A stretch of DNA of 64,000 bases from Nectonema munidae (lineage: Eukaryota > Nematomorpha > Nectonematoida > Nectonematidae). This document shows, piece after piece, positions 12,062 through 26,961 of the stretch. The translations under genes and the position numbers were made by a program. A model generated the notes under the pieces. It ran no database searches. It saw nothing but the letters and a program-made list of their open reading frames with translations, and was not told where the DNA came from. The first letter of the stretch is position 1. Each line of letters begins with the position of its first letter. The stretch spans positions 310,001 to 374,000 of the forward strand of contig JAUIRK010000627.1 of the NCBI GenBank assembly GCA_030549495.1. The letters are read 5' to 3'.

Positions 12062-12166
12062 AATAAGTATAACATTGATTTTATATATAATGTTAACATA
12101 AATAACAAATAAAAACTATTTTTATAATAAAAAGCATTATATTTATTTTGATAATATAAAAACTCT

Positions 12167-13830
12167 ATCGCTTATGATATTCTTTAAAACATTCAACAAT
12201 GCAATCTAATTGAACACTTTTTACATTTCGTTTGACACTTCTTTTTACAACGTCTACATCTGATCCTTTTTTTTCTTGAAGGATCATTTTCTAATGTTTC
12301 AGTGTTTGGAATAATTATATGATCAACAGAATCAAACCTTGTGTCTGAAATAGAGTTTGCCATAGCTATTGCTTTTCCATGATTTGGAAATACTTCCTGA
12401 GTTTGTAGAAGAGTTCTTGCTAAATATCTTCTAAAATCAAGTTGGGATATTTTTTTACCTTCTTCACTCATTTTGAAAATTATCCAACTTTGGCTGATTG
12501 CCAAATCAATAAGTTGGGGAAAAAATGGGAAAAAACCCTTTTTTTCCATGAAGGGAAGTTCTATATTTTGCAACATTTGGTTCATTTTGTCAACCCAAAT
12601 TATTTGATAATTGTACAATTTTATTGAGGCAGGAATTATTACTTTTACTCTTTTTTTTTCAAATGTTTAGAATAACCAAAAATTTCTTCAGGTTTGGAAT
12701 TTAAGAAATTCGAAGCAACAAGAACTTCTCGGTTGTCTTGCCATCGGCAAAATGATATACCATGTTTCTCCTCGAAAAACTCTTCATAAAAACCCCTATT
12801 CTTTTTTGCTATTTCTTTTTTGACAAAAGGGGTATTTCATTGACTCTATTTCTTCTAAAAGTAGATGTAATTTTTTGTTGTTTTTCAGACATTCTGTCAA
12901 AAAGATTAAAACTTAAAAAATAATTATCACTAACATAATGATACCTATTTTCTAAATATTCAGAATTTTTTTTAGAAAAACCTAAAACGACACTCTTTCC
13001 TATAGTACAAGATGGGATTTCATCTGAGAACAATTTATTTTTACCTTGATATAAATTAAAATTGACTACATAACCTGGATAAACACAATCACTCCATTGC
13101 TTGTAGCCAAACCTTTACGGCTTACCTTTCATAAATTGTTTTAAAAATGGTGTCAATAATAAGCAATCATACTTTCATCAATGCTATCGATTTCTGAATA
13201 TGGCTGGTTTTTATTAAAAATTTTATTCAGCTCTGTAACCAAAGGCCTTACTTTTGTAAATTTGTCAGTAGGGTTTAAGTTATTGTTGTCAGAGAAATGA
13301 AGTTATTTCTTTATTTCATCAAATCTATCGTGAAGCATTGCATCAGAAACTATTTTGACATACAGTCTTGTGATCTGCTCCAATATAGTTTCCATTGAGG
13401 AAGTCTATGATATCCCATCAAAACAATAATTCATATAAAAACAATGATTTCCTCTATAGTTAGATTCAAATTCTTGTTTTTTTTGACTTGCGTACAAGTT
13501 CCTATATACTCAACTATCATTTCAAGAAGTTCTCTTGTAAAAAATAAATAAAAAAGCTCAATAATATTCATTGGTCTATTAAAAAGTGCGCAAAGTTGAC
13601 AAGAATGAAATCTTTGTTCAACTTGTTTTCCACGCTGTCTTTTCTCCACTTTCTTTCAGATCATGGCTTTTTTTTCAAATTCACTTTCTTTATTAACGCT
13701 TTCCAAAAAGACTAGTTTAGCTTCCGCTTTCAATTGATTTCCAGATAAATTATTATTGATGTTAAAATCATTTTCGTCTCCACAGTATTCATCAAAGATA
13801 ACACTGACTGCGTTAGTTGGAAAAACTGGA
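12167..13830 (-). pseudogene. piggyBac transposase pseudogene (copy 1)
   Basis: Almost the whole of a piggyBac (DDE_Tnp_1_7) transposase can be followed on the minus strand across several frameshifts. An acidic N-terminal region at 13690-13830 contains DEYCGDEND. Next comes RPMNIIELFYLFFTRELLEM (13431-13649). The first catalytic Asp is in SIDESMIAYY near 13175, followed by FMKGKP and RFGYKQWSDCVYPGY. The second Asp is in YHYVSDNYFLSFNLFD (12809-13033). The third is in IIWVDKMNQM, followed by PFFPQLIDLAISQSW (12193-12618). A C-terminal zinc ribbon CRRCKKKCQTKCKKC precedes a final frameshift and the TAG near 12167. Length and motif order fit a complete gene of about 550 aa with several frameshifts and stops. 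Terminal repeats were not located. Confidence 0.85.
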
Positions 13831-15298
13831 AAAAACTTATAAATATGCGTAAATATAATTTTAATATGGCTTTTGTAAATTTTTGTTTTATTTATAATTT
13901 TAAAGATTTCAGAGTAATATAAGAATACTGTTGAAAAACCGAAAATGTGGAGTAATTTCTACCCTTAAAAAAATTATTTTTGAACATAAAACTCGTGTGT
14001 TCTAACATAATGAACTTTTATTTAAAGTTAAACAAAACATATTTACCTTTAAAAAATGTTTAAAAGTAAATGTGGGTTTCTATTTTAATTGATTAGTGTG
14101 ATAAAGTATAAATGTGTGATTTTAATTTCAAAAATATATTTGTTTTAATCGTTTCAGAAAAACTTATTTGCTTATTTAGAATATTTATTACCCCAGTTGT
14201 TCCAAAAAAAGTACAACTCAAGTCACCTTCTATAGAAAACTTTTAAAAACGAACTTATTTAATGTTTTGTATTTTTATCTTTTTTGGCAATATTTATTAG
14301 AAACATGACAATTTTAGTAAAGTTAATTCTTATCAATTATTCAATATTATTGTTAGTTTTTCTGATTTTTTAAAATTTCTAAATGAAAGCATTAATGTTA
14401 ACACTAGATAAAAAATTATTTATACTTTAACTATTTTTAAATCAAATATAAAGTCCAAGAGTTCCTGGTCAAAACGTCCGAAAATCAAAAATGGATTTGT
14501 AAATTTATTTCATGATATATATTGAATTATGTTAACCAATATAAAATTTATTTTCATTTGTAATATATGAATTTATGAATTCATTCTTATTAGTATATCA
14601 ATTACCTATTTATTTTATTAACAAATCTTTACTAACTTTTTCATAGTAAAAAAGATCGTACTTGAAGACCTAAACCGGCCCTTTTGGTACCAGTGATTTT
14701 TGTTTTCAGCAATTTTGAAAGTGAGGATTTTAGTTTTCGAGGATTTTGGAAGTGAGGATTTGTTTTGGGGGATTTTGACTAGAAACCGATGTGAGTATCT
14801 TTTGAAAAACTTAATGAAAAAAAATTAATTTAATTTTGAATCGGCTAAATTGTTAATTGAATAAAATGCCTTTATTTAACATTTTTATTTTTGTTCCTTT
14901 AAATTCTATGCGCCTAATACATTTTTTTAATTTGAAAAATAAAAAAAATTGTTTAAAAAATCAATTAAAAACAGATATAGTTGTATTCCTTAGCTCTGAT
15001 TAGTATTATTATATTTTGAAACGGTCATGTATAATCAGAATAGCTAGAAAAAAGATTAAAAATTCTTTCTTGTTTTCGACGAGGTTTTTCGACGTTTTAG
15101 TTTCGGAAGTTTTGGCTTTCGGAGGTTTTGAACAGGCAGCTAGTCCAAAATTCCCAAAACTTTCTCAAAAGTTTAAAAACTAATTCAAATAATAGTTTTA
15201 ATAACTTGGATTTATAAAAGATTAGTAAAAGTGCTTAGTAATTTGAAAATTTTAAGTATAAGAGTTTTTTAGAGCATAGATATTAGTGATGTACTAAC
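13831..15298. other. AT-rich region, nothing firm
   Basis: No coding sequence could be supported. Related G-containing phrases ('gaggattttggaagtgagga' near 14735-14760, 'cggaagttttggctttcgg' near 15104) occur in an otherwise AT-rich stretch and may be decayed repeat material. Confidence 0.35.
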
Positions 15299-15639
15299 GG
15301 GTCACTGGTGACCCCTTTGTTTTAACCTTTTCAGACAAAAGAAAAAAAAATTTTTTGATCATAAAATATATAAAACAACTGTTTACTATTTCGGAAATTT
15401 ATTGAAAAACTTTTAAAAGACATAAATATACACATGCGTCTGAGGTATTAAATTATTTCTTACCATGTGGTAAATAGTGACGCAATAAATAAAGAGGACG
15501 TTTTAAAAAGAAAAAGGTCGGTAAGAATGTTGTAACAGATATGTCGTGTTTCTTTCATGACGTAATAACAAGTACATCTGGAAAATAAAATGAGTAATTG
15601 ATTGTGAAACTGAAAAGAACTGGATGGTCACCGGTGACC
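15299..15639. repeat. segment bounded by two GGTCAC/GTGACC palindromes
   Basis: A near-palindrome GGGTCACTGGTGACCC lies at 15299-15314 (7-bp arms around TG), and a perfect 14-bp palindrome GGTCACCGGTGACC at 15626-15639. They are about 310 bp apart and have the same core. This could be the pair of ends of a small element or a pair of regulatory palindromes. I do not recognise the family, and no target duplication was found. Confidence 0.35.
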
Positions 15640-16099
15640 CGCTCGGCAATCAAAAGTGACTCGTTCGTCAAAAAAGGATAACTTTTTTTGTTGCATGAAA
15701 GGTAAACATTTTAGTAATGCCTAGAGTTGTAGATTGTGTTTTAAATCAATTAGTTAAAGGACAATTCTTAGACAGTAAGCATTTTATAATCGCCTATCTA
15801 AATTATTATATCGCTATAATAATTTGGGAAAGCAGTTTGGTCTTTCATCTCGATGAAGTTGATCTTCCTTTGAGTCCAGATTGCCTGAACATATTCTTCT
15901 ACATCTTTCGAAACAAAAATCATTAAGTGTTACAGATACTGCTTATTTTTATTAATAAAACACTATTATTATTATTATTATAATAACACATTTTCTTTTG
16001 TGTCCGTAGGAATTAAAAATAATAATAATTAGGATGTAAAAATAATTTTTTTAAAATCAATGTCATGTTAGGTCATTTCATATGTGGTCTATTACATTC
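15640..16099. other. spacer with weak short ORF
   Basis: An open frame at 15717-15926 (69 codons, MPRVVDCVLNQLVKGQFLDS) has no recognisable domain and may be chance. An ATT/TTA microsatellite lies at 15962-15980. Confidence 0.25.
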
Positions 16100-16194
16100 T
16101 TCTTCGAATACCCAAGTTTCTTCAAATTTATTTTTCTGATAGTTCCTTTGAGTTCCAAAGATGGTTATTCCAAAATTATTATTAATGAAATTTT

Positions 16195-17920
16195 TTGTGT
16201 TTAGAAGAAAATAATTCTTTATGTAAAATTTTTAAATCCTTAGGCAAAAATTATAAAAATATTCCTGAATTTAGAGTCATAATTAAATCTTTGAAAAATT
16301 ATGATAATAGAAGGTATAACGAGCCTGTTTTAGATGAGGTAGCTGCTTTTATACCTGATGGTAATATGAGTGAACTGAGTGAAGCAAGTAGTAGGGACAT
16401 TATTTTTTCTACTAAACAAAATTATTTAAAAATAATATCGGAATGCCATCTATTATATGATCCTCATATTATTATTTCCCACCGGAGAAAAAGGGTGGTA
16501 TGATTCTTTAAAAATAAATTCAAAAAATCTATCAGTGGCTAAACTTTATAGGCTAAGGATCATGTATAAGATGGATTCCCATATTCATTTATGCAGAAAA
16601 CTTTTTCATAAATTTATAGTAGATGCCTATTGTAAAATAGAACATCTAAGATTAATATATTTACAAAAAAATCAACATCTATTCAGAGGAGATGTCAGAG
16701 GATGCCGTGTTATAATCGGACTTAAATCCAAGACAAATTGGAAAAAAAAAATTATATTACGCTCTTCTTTTACTGCTAGCCCTAGACATCTATTCGAATT
16801 GTATCAAGATGCTATGGCTATCGTTAAAAGTTTAGGTATGCCTCATATATTTATTACTTTTACGTGTAACCAAAATTGGCTGGAGATTGAAGAAAACTTA
16901 TTTTATGGACAAACTGCTGATGATAGAGAAGATTTGGTAGTCCGGGTGTTCCGGTTGAAACCGGATTCGTTGTTAAACGAACTTATTCAACAGGGCATTT
17001 TGGGCGAGGTAAAGGGATATGTTTATACCATTGAATTTCAGAAAAGGTCTCTTCCACACGCTCATATTCTACTTATTCTTAAAAATGCCGTCGACAGCAT
17101 TGAGAGTGTGGACGAGATCGTTTCTGCTGAAATTCCATGCAAAATTACGCACCCAAATTTGTACCAAATGGTACAAAAACATATGTGTCATGGCCCTTGT
17201 CGCTTTTATAATTAAAAGGATTTGTATGAAGCATGGTAAGTGTAAAAAAAATTTCCTAAAGAATTTAATGAAACTACAAAAATAGAAATTAATAATTATG
17301 CATTATACAAACGATCTAATAATGGAAGAATTATTACTGTAAAAAAAATAGACTTAAATAATAGATGGGTAGTACCCTATAATTCATATATATTATGTAA
17401 ATATAAATCTCATATTAATATAGAAATATGTAGTTCTATTAGTGCTATTAAATATTTATATAACTATGTATATAAGGGCCCAGATAGAGCTATAATCAAT
17501 ATAAATAATGCCAATATTAATAATACATATACTGATTGTGTATCCAGCACATCTAATGAGGTATGTACTACTAATAATGGTGTCATTTATAATGAAATAG
17601 ATAATTTTATAAACACTAGATATATTTCATCAGTTGAAAGGTGTTATAGAATCTTTTCCTTTCCCTTACATGGCAATAAACCTTTTGTTTTCAAGTTGGA
17701 CCTTCATTTGCCTTCAACCGAATTTATTATTTTTAAAGAAAATGAACATTTAAATACTATTAATTCCAATTCAACACTTCTTGTGAAGTTTAAGACAAAT
17801 GAAGAATATCCTAATGGGGGAACAATTAGGTATATTGATTTTCCTCAATATTATGTATATGATAAAAAATTAAAAAAAATGGACTCCCAGAAGAAGACGA
17901 ATTAGTGTAATAAGTAGGAT
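16195..17920 (+). pseudogene. Helitron Rep (HUH endonuclease) part, copy 1
   Basis: The Helitron-like N region runs from about 16195 (YNEPVLDEVAAFIPDG) with a frameshift near 16470 into GEKGWYDSLKINSK and LFHKFIVDAYCKIEHLRLIY. The Rep domain follows: motif 1 FITFTCNQNWLEI (near 16850), the HUH motif in EFQKRSLPHAHILL (17032-17073), CHGPCRF (near 17190), and the tyrosine motif KYLYNYVYKGPDRA (near 17450-17490). This nuclease nicks and joins DNA during rolling-circle transposition. The frame is broken near 16470, 17215, 17285 and 17885. Key motifs are still readable, so decay is moderate. The first 300 or so residues typical of the family are not seen. Confidence 0.88.
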
Positions 17921-18019
17921 TAGATTCATTCATCCTAAAGCTGGTGAAATATACTATCTAAGAATTTTACTTACTTATATTTCAGGTTGTACATCTTTTG
18001 ATGACCTATTAAAGAATCC

Positions 18020-19779
18020 AGAAACAGAAGAAATCCATCCTACCTTTAAGGAATCTGCAATGAAGAAAGGTCTCTACATTGCAAGTCTGAAGCTAAAGAT
18101 ATTCTGAAAGAATGCTATTCCACCTTCATGCCTCATCAACTCCGAAATTTATTTGCCATTCTGCGAAGTGGAAAATCAACTCCAATTATGGGAAGATTTC
18201 AAAAATCCATTTTGCTAAGATCTCTTTACAAATCAAGCTACAGAAAATCAGAAAGAAGAATCCTTCAAAATTGGCCTTTTGCAATTCTATCCATTCAATG
18301 CAGGTCATTAAAAGATTTTAGTTTCATATTAGAAGAAAGGTTGAATATTGCTTGCCCTTTGATCCTGAAAGAACTTCAATACGATCGAAAAATTTAAGAA
18401 AAATTCTATGAAGAAAACTATCCAAAATTAAATTCTGATCAAGTTAAAGCTATTTCTGAAATTTTGTTAAGATGTGAAGACAAGTCACTAGAATCAGATC
18501 AAGTTTTTTTCATCGATGGCCCTGGTGGATCAGGCAAAACATTTCTCTACAACGTCTTGATGGCAAGAATACGAAGCAAAGGACAAATTTGTTTGGCTGT
18601 TTCCTCCTATGGAATTTCATCTCTGCTTCTCAAAGTAGGAAGAACAGCACACTCCCGTTTCAGAATTCCTATTCCTTGCCACGAAAACTCAACCTACTCT
18701 TTTTCAAAACAAGATGATATCGCCAAGCTCATCAAAGAAACAAAGCTCTTCATCTGGGACGAAGCGCCCATGATGTCTCGATACGCTATTGAATGTGTTG
18801 ACCGCACGTTCAGGGATGTACTGGATAATCCTCTCAATTTGTTTGGTGGAAAAATTTTTGTGGTTGGAGGAGATTTCAGACAGATTTTGGCCGTGGTTAA
18901 AAGAGGAAGAGATTTTGACATTTTGAATGTTGCATTCCTATGCTTGGCAAAGAATGCAAATTTTCAAACTGGAAAAAAATATGAGAGTTTTATCTACGAC
19001 AAATGGAGGAGGGGATTTTGTTGATTTTCTTCTTGATGTTGGTGAAGGCAAAATGATGAAAGAGAATGAAGAGATGATTAAAATGCCATTGTGTTTTCTT
19101 TTTGATTCAAATAACCTGGATGAGTTTATCAGCTTTGTTTACCCTGGACTCACGCTTTTGACACATGATTCCATAATCATGTGTACAAAAAATTCTTCGT
19201 GCTATAAAATAAATAGATTTATCATGGAAACTCTCAGATCAGAAGAATTCATTTTGCGCCGTTTTGATGAAGTTGTTGTTGAGAATGAAGAAGATCAACA
19301 TTTCACCATAGAATACCTGAATTTCCTCAATTTAAGCAACTTTCCTCCTCATGAACTCAGAAATCTCTTGCGGAATCTCAGCGTCGAGGAGGGCTTATGC
19401 AATGGAACGCGCTTGAAGATAAAGAAGATCCTCTCTAAAGTTTTAGAAGCAGAAATAACCGAAGGCGCCTGCAAAGGAAGAATCGTTTTAATCCCTCGAG
19501 TAAAGATGACTTCAAGCGACAATGATTTTCCTTTCAAACTGATCAGAACACAATTTCCAGTCCCCCTTTTCTACGCCATCACAATTAACAAATCCCAGGG
19601 TCAAAGTTTTGAAAAAATTGGAATATTTCTTGATGATCACAAGGACATCTTCTCACATGGACGTCGCCCTAAGCAGATGCAAAGTCAAAGAAAATATAAA
19701 GTTCTTCATCCAAAATCTTAGAAAAAACAAAGACAGGTTCTGTGTAAAAAATGTTGTATATAAGTTTATTTTTAATAGA
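18020..19779 (+). pseudogene. Helitron PIF1-like helicase part, copy 1
   Basis: After the frameshifted linker, the frame at 18464-19024 shows Walker A GPGGSGKTFLYN, Walker B LFIWDEAPMMSR and GGDFRQILAVVKRG. A frameshift near 18940 leads into 18927-19721 with KLEKNMRVLS, VEEGLCNGTRLKI and the motif V/VI region AITINKSQGQSFEKIG. The expected ending (VALSRCKVKENIK) is in a third frame after a small deletion near 19660. This is a PIF1/RRM3-type helicase, the unwinding half of RepHel. The catalytic motifs are intact but split over at least three frames. Confidence 0.88.
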
Positions 19780-20339
19780 TGAGTTTATTTAATTTTTTTC
19801 TTCTTTTTTTAATTATATTTTAGTTTATTTTGTGCCAATTTTTATTATATACTTATTTTTTACACAGTAATAATTCTTCCATTTTTTATTTTTTGGGAAA
19901 TTAAAAATTACACTTCTATTTTTCATGTAAATTCGATGGTATAACATTCTCTTTTACACCAAATTGTTCATATAATAAGTGTCACTAGCCAATTCGGAGT
20001 TACAAGTAAAGGTGGTAGGTATAGCATCTCTTTATTACTCTTAATAATTCTCCTCATTACCATATATGACTATATAATTTTACTATTTAAAATCTTTTTT
20101 TTTTAAATATATATTCTAACTACTATATATTATTTATACACTATATATACTTCAGCCTACTACTATTAAACTCAGTTTACATACCATCCAAAATGAAAGC
20201 AGGTTTCTCATCTTTTATAGGTCTGTTATATATTCTACTATCAAAAAGTTATATATTCTAAATACAAAGAAATATACTTGGGTATTTTTGAAAAAGAAGA
20301 TTATATTACTTGAATAATGCTTACTTTTTTTATTTTTTT
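19780..20339. other. junction between Helitron copies 1 and 2
   Basis: AT-rich sequence with no gene. It should contain the 3' terminus of copy 1, but I could not identify a hairpin followed by CTRR. Confidence 0.35.
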
Positions 20340-20565
20340 GTGAAAATTTATTTCTTCGAATACTCAAGTTTCTTCAAATTTATTTTTCTGATCATTCCTT
20401 TGAATCTAAGAATGATTTTAGGTTCAAAGATGGTTTTTCCAAAAATTAATATTGAAATTTCTTTGTATTTAGATAAAAAATAAATTTAGGTAAAAATTAT
20501 ATGAATATTTCTGAATTTAAAGTAGTGATTAAATCATTGAAAAATGATGATAATAGAAGATATAA

Positions 20566-20650
20566 CGTGCTACGACATTTCATCACACGACACTTCATCA
20601 CACGACACTTTATCACACGACATTTGATTATACACGACATATCATCACAA
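20566..20650 (+). repeat. MULE left terminal inverted repeat
   Basis: About five head-to-tail copies of a 15-bp motif, consensus CGACAYTTCATCACA. They form the inverted counterpart of the longer array at the right end. Confidence 0.9.
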
Positions 20651-21362
20651 CCAAATGTAAAATAATTATTCGCCTACATTTACCACAACATCGTTGGTCT
20701 TATGATCCCTGCCATGAAAAATTTAACCTCCCTGTCGTACTCTGATACAGGGTATTAAGATATATTATTATAACTAACCCATTGAAGTTATGCTCATTTT
20801 ATTAATATAAATACTGTAGACTAAAAATATAGGGTAAAATATTTAACTCAAAAATCAAAATTTAAATCTTCATTCAATAACATCTATCTTTATTTATAAT
20901 TACTACGTTATGTCAAGTTAGGTTTGAAAAAGATCACTATAATACAAAGTATGCCTTACAACTGTTCCTTAATTTGTGTATAATATCGTTCATATTTTGT
21001 CAAAAATATAATATTTACAAATTCTTCAAAGAAAAATATATATTTCAAAGAAAAATATTTCAATTAAATGGAGTTTGCTTGCTTTATTAAAACTATTTGT
21101 CGATGTCAGATACGAGCATTAAATCGAGGGATTCCCAAAGAACAAATCCTTTCTATATAATTTTACGGTAGTGTATGGTTTTGCGGTAAATTGAGGGACG
21201 GTAATGCGTCTGAAAACTATATATATATCGTTTGGAAAAAAATTACAAAATGAAAGTACTATAATTTGATTTATTTGTATAAGAAATAATTTAAAAACAA
21301 TAAAAATTGCCATACTTATAAAAACAAACTACTTACACACAGAATACTGAATAGCTCTAAGG

Positions 21363-24147
<2,785 letters not shown>

Positions 24148-26003
24148 CTCTAAGGTATGTCATGATATCAGTCTGTGCGAACAGACTAGCTATGCTTTTA
24201 ATCTTCTCCTTAATAGAAAGATATTTTTTATTAGCCGGTAGAGGTGCACCTGTTATTCCTTGAGTTAAATTCAAACGTTGAAAAGCAATATCTTTGTAAA
24301 TACCGTTTAGGAAATACCAAATTGTTGGGTGGCTGCATTGGAATAAATATTGCAAAGAGTAATGCCATCCCTCTACAGCATTTGTAGTTCGAGCCACACC
24401 TTCCACACAATTTTCAAAATGATTCCACTTTGAAATAGGAAAAGGGGGATTCCTTGCTGCTCCATTTCTTCTGTATCCTCTTCTTATGTAGGTGTTTTCA
24501 AAGTATGTCAGAAGCTGAGTAACTTTATCATTTTCAGGCATATGTTCCTTTAAAGTGTCAAATGCATTTTCAACAAAGTTTGTCGGGACTAAAGAAAGTG
24601 CAGGTAAACAAAGAATCAGTGTGCTTAATTCATTATCACTTTCCATTTCGGATTTCATTCCCAACTGAATGGCTTTTTTATAAACATTCTGCGAAAGATG
24701 GAAAAAACAACCTTTGATTTCTGTGTTCGGAAAAGCATATTGAAATTCAGTCATTGCAGCGATTTCAAAATCTAGAAGAATTTGTTCAGGATTGGCACAA
24801 GGAACAATATTCTTCATTGCCTTAATCATTCTTCTATAAGTATTTCTACTTTTGTTTTTCAGAAGAGCATACATTCCTGCTGGATTACGCCCTTCTCCAA
24901 AATGAAAATGAAGAGTATACAACTGATAAAATAAACATGGTACAACTTTAAAAGTACCATCAGCAATCCAGAGTCTGGCACGTGACAAACAAGATACAAC
25001 TTCATTATGTCCAAATATAATAATTCTTTCGGTATCGTCAATGCCAGAATCATACAATAAATTGTCTCTAAACTTACCTGTTATTTCAAAATTTGTTGAA
25101 GTTGGCAAAAGTGGTAATGTGTTAAATCTTCCTTTAGATCGTTGTAATGTTCGAATTAGGCTTGGCTTCTTTGGTATTCGCATCATGGATGAGGTTATAT
25201 CTTGACAATATTCACTAGAGACAATCATTGGAGCTGCTCCAACTTCTTTCATTGCAATTTTCATTTTGTTCACTGCTAATTTTGCGCAGATTTTTTCTCT
25301 GTCCAAATAATGGGAATGTTCAGATTTGGGTGAGGAAATTACACGTTCTCCCAACGTTGTAATAAACGCATTACATTTCTTTTTTTGGTATTCTGAGCAT
25401 CGCCAACGGATAGAATTATCTTTGTTTTTTCGATGTTTATAATATTCGCAATTATTGAATATTGCAGTTTCCTTTCCCTTGGAAGTTGTTCCAAACTTAC
25501 AAAAATATTCAACATCATTTGTATCCATTTTAAATGTTAATAAGGCAAAAACTTTTATTTTGACATAAAAAAATAGAAGGGAGTAAAAGTTAAAAGTAAA
25601 AGAGTTGAAGGTATTCTCAAGAAGAAAAAACTAACAAGGAAGTATTAGTGAGTAGAATGGGAAAATATTTAAAAGATTATCTATACAACAACCTGTAAAA
25701 ATGTATCATATATACTTCAAGTTGTACACTTTTCACTTCCTGTTTAGCTGTTAAAGTATCTCATATATAATTAGAAGATTATCAACAGCATGCCCATGAA
25801 AAAGCTTATCATACCTAGGTAAAATTCTCCAGATAATATAATGAAATTGAAATGATAAAAAGCTTCTCTGATTATGTGATGAAGTGTCGTGTGGTGAAGT
25901 GTCGCTAATGCTCTAATACTTTTATCTTGACTATTTATCTATGCTGATGTTTTAATCTTTTACAACATATAGGAAATTGAAATGATAAAAAGCTTCTCTG
26001 ATT

Positions 26004-26163
26004 ATGTGATGAAGTGTCGTGTGGTGAAGTGTCGCTATGATGAAATGTCGTGTGATGAAATGTCGTGTGATGAAATGTCGTGTGATGAAGTGTCGTTATG
26101 ATGAAATGTCGTGTGATGAAGTGTCGCGTGATGAAGTGTCGTGTGATGAAATGTCATGAGACC
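26004..26163 (-). repeat. MULE right terminal inverted repeat
   Basis: About ten copies of the 15-bp motif GTGATGAARTGTCGT, inverted relative to the left end. A further block of about 65 bp ('aaattgaaatgataaaaagc' through two motif copies) is present at 25845-25912 and again at 25974-26036, so the terminus has expanded at two scales. Confidence 0.9.
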
Positions 26164-26249
26164 AAGATATAATGAGCCTGTTTTCAATGAGGTAGGTGCT
26201 TTTATACACGATGCTAATAAGAATGAAATGAGTGAAGCATGTAAGTAGT

Positions 26250-26727
26250 TTACAAAAAAGAATTGAAGTGAGATCTGAATTCTATTATTTTCAACTTATG
26301 GCCAACATAGAGTCTTGCTTCTTCTAAGTACACTAATTCAAGTCCTTCAATAAAATCAAAATTCAGCAGAAATACACCCCAACCATTACTTGTTTTCCTA
26401 GAACTAGAATCTTATTAATTTTAATATTTCTTCTAGAATTTTTTTATTTGAAATGGTATTTCATGCTTTCTCAATGTCTCACCTCTGAAAATGAAATCAC
26501 TTGAAAAATTATAACTGCAAGATTGTTGGAAACACATCCATTTTTGATGAAATGAAGCTAAAGACTTCTCAATTAGTTTGAAATTCTTCCACTTAACATT
26601 TTTGAAAATGCTATGCCTGGCTTCCAAATGCATACACCAATGATTTCTACCTGGACCGAATCGTTTAATTTGTTCAATCATATGAATCAAATAATGAAAT
26701 TTTGGAGTCTTGTTTTCATCAGGATAC
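26250..26727 (-). pseudogene. intron-containing gene fragment inside Helitron copy 2
   Basis: Exon A (26483 to about 26727, minus) encodes YPDENKTPKFHYLIHMIEQI, FGPGRNHWCMHLEARHSIFK and KSLASFHQKWMCFQ. Its donor is AG/GTGAGA at 26482. Exon B begins at 26397 after a CTAG acceptor, encodes GKQVMVGVYFLLNFDFIEGL and ends at a TAA at 26250. The join is in phase with no stop in either exon. Exon A matches, from memory, the C-terminal 'HYL.HY...FGP...W.MRFEARHS.FK' region of large uncharacterised animal proteins that often accompany SAMD3-like proteins. It is only the 3' end of such a gene. It may have been captured by the Helitron or left by another insertion. Confidence 0.5.
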
Positions 26728-26961
26728 GAGTGGGAAAAAATTATATTACTCTATTCTTTTACCTCTAGCCCTAGACATCTATTCGAATTGTATCAAGATG
26801 CTATGGCTATCGTTAAAAGTTTAGGTATGCCTCATATATTTATTACTTTTACGTGTAACCCGAATTGGCTGGAGATAAAAGAAAACTTATTATATGTACA
26901 AACTTCTCATGAGCAGATTTGGTAGTCCGATTGTTCCGGTTGAAACTGGAATCGTTGTTTA

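Larger units (their letters stand above)
16100..19779 (+). mobile_element. Helitron copy 1 (RepHel remnant)
   Basis: A rolling-circle transposon body carries Rep and helicase coding regions in the usual order on the plus strand. Its left end ('tcttcgaatac...caagtttcttcaaat') coincides with the left end of copy 2 at about 20345, which suggests a family boundary; Helitrons begin with TC. The right limit is set at the last helicase stop codon. A 3' hairpin and CTRR end were not identified. Frameshifts separate most segments, so the copy is not autonomous. Confidence 0.8.
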
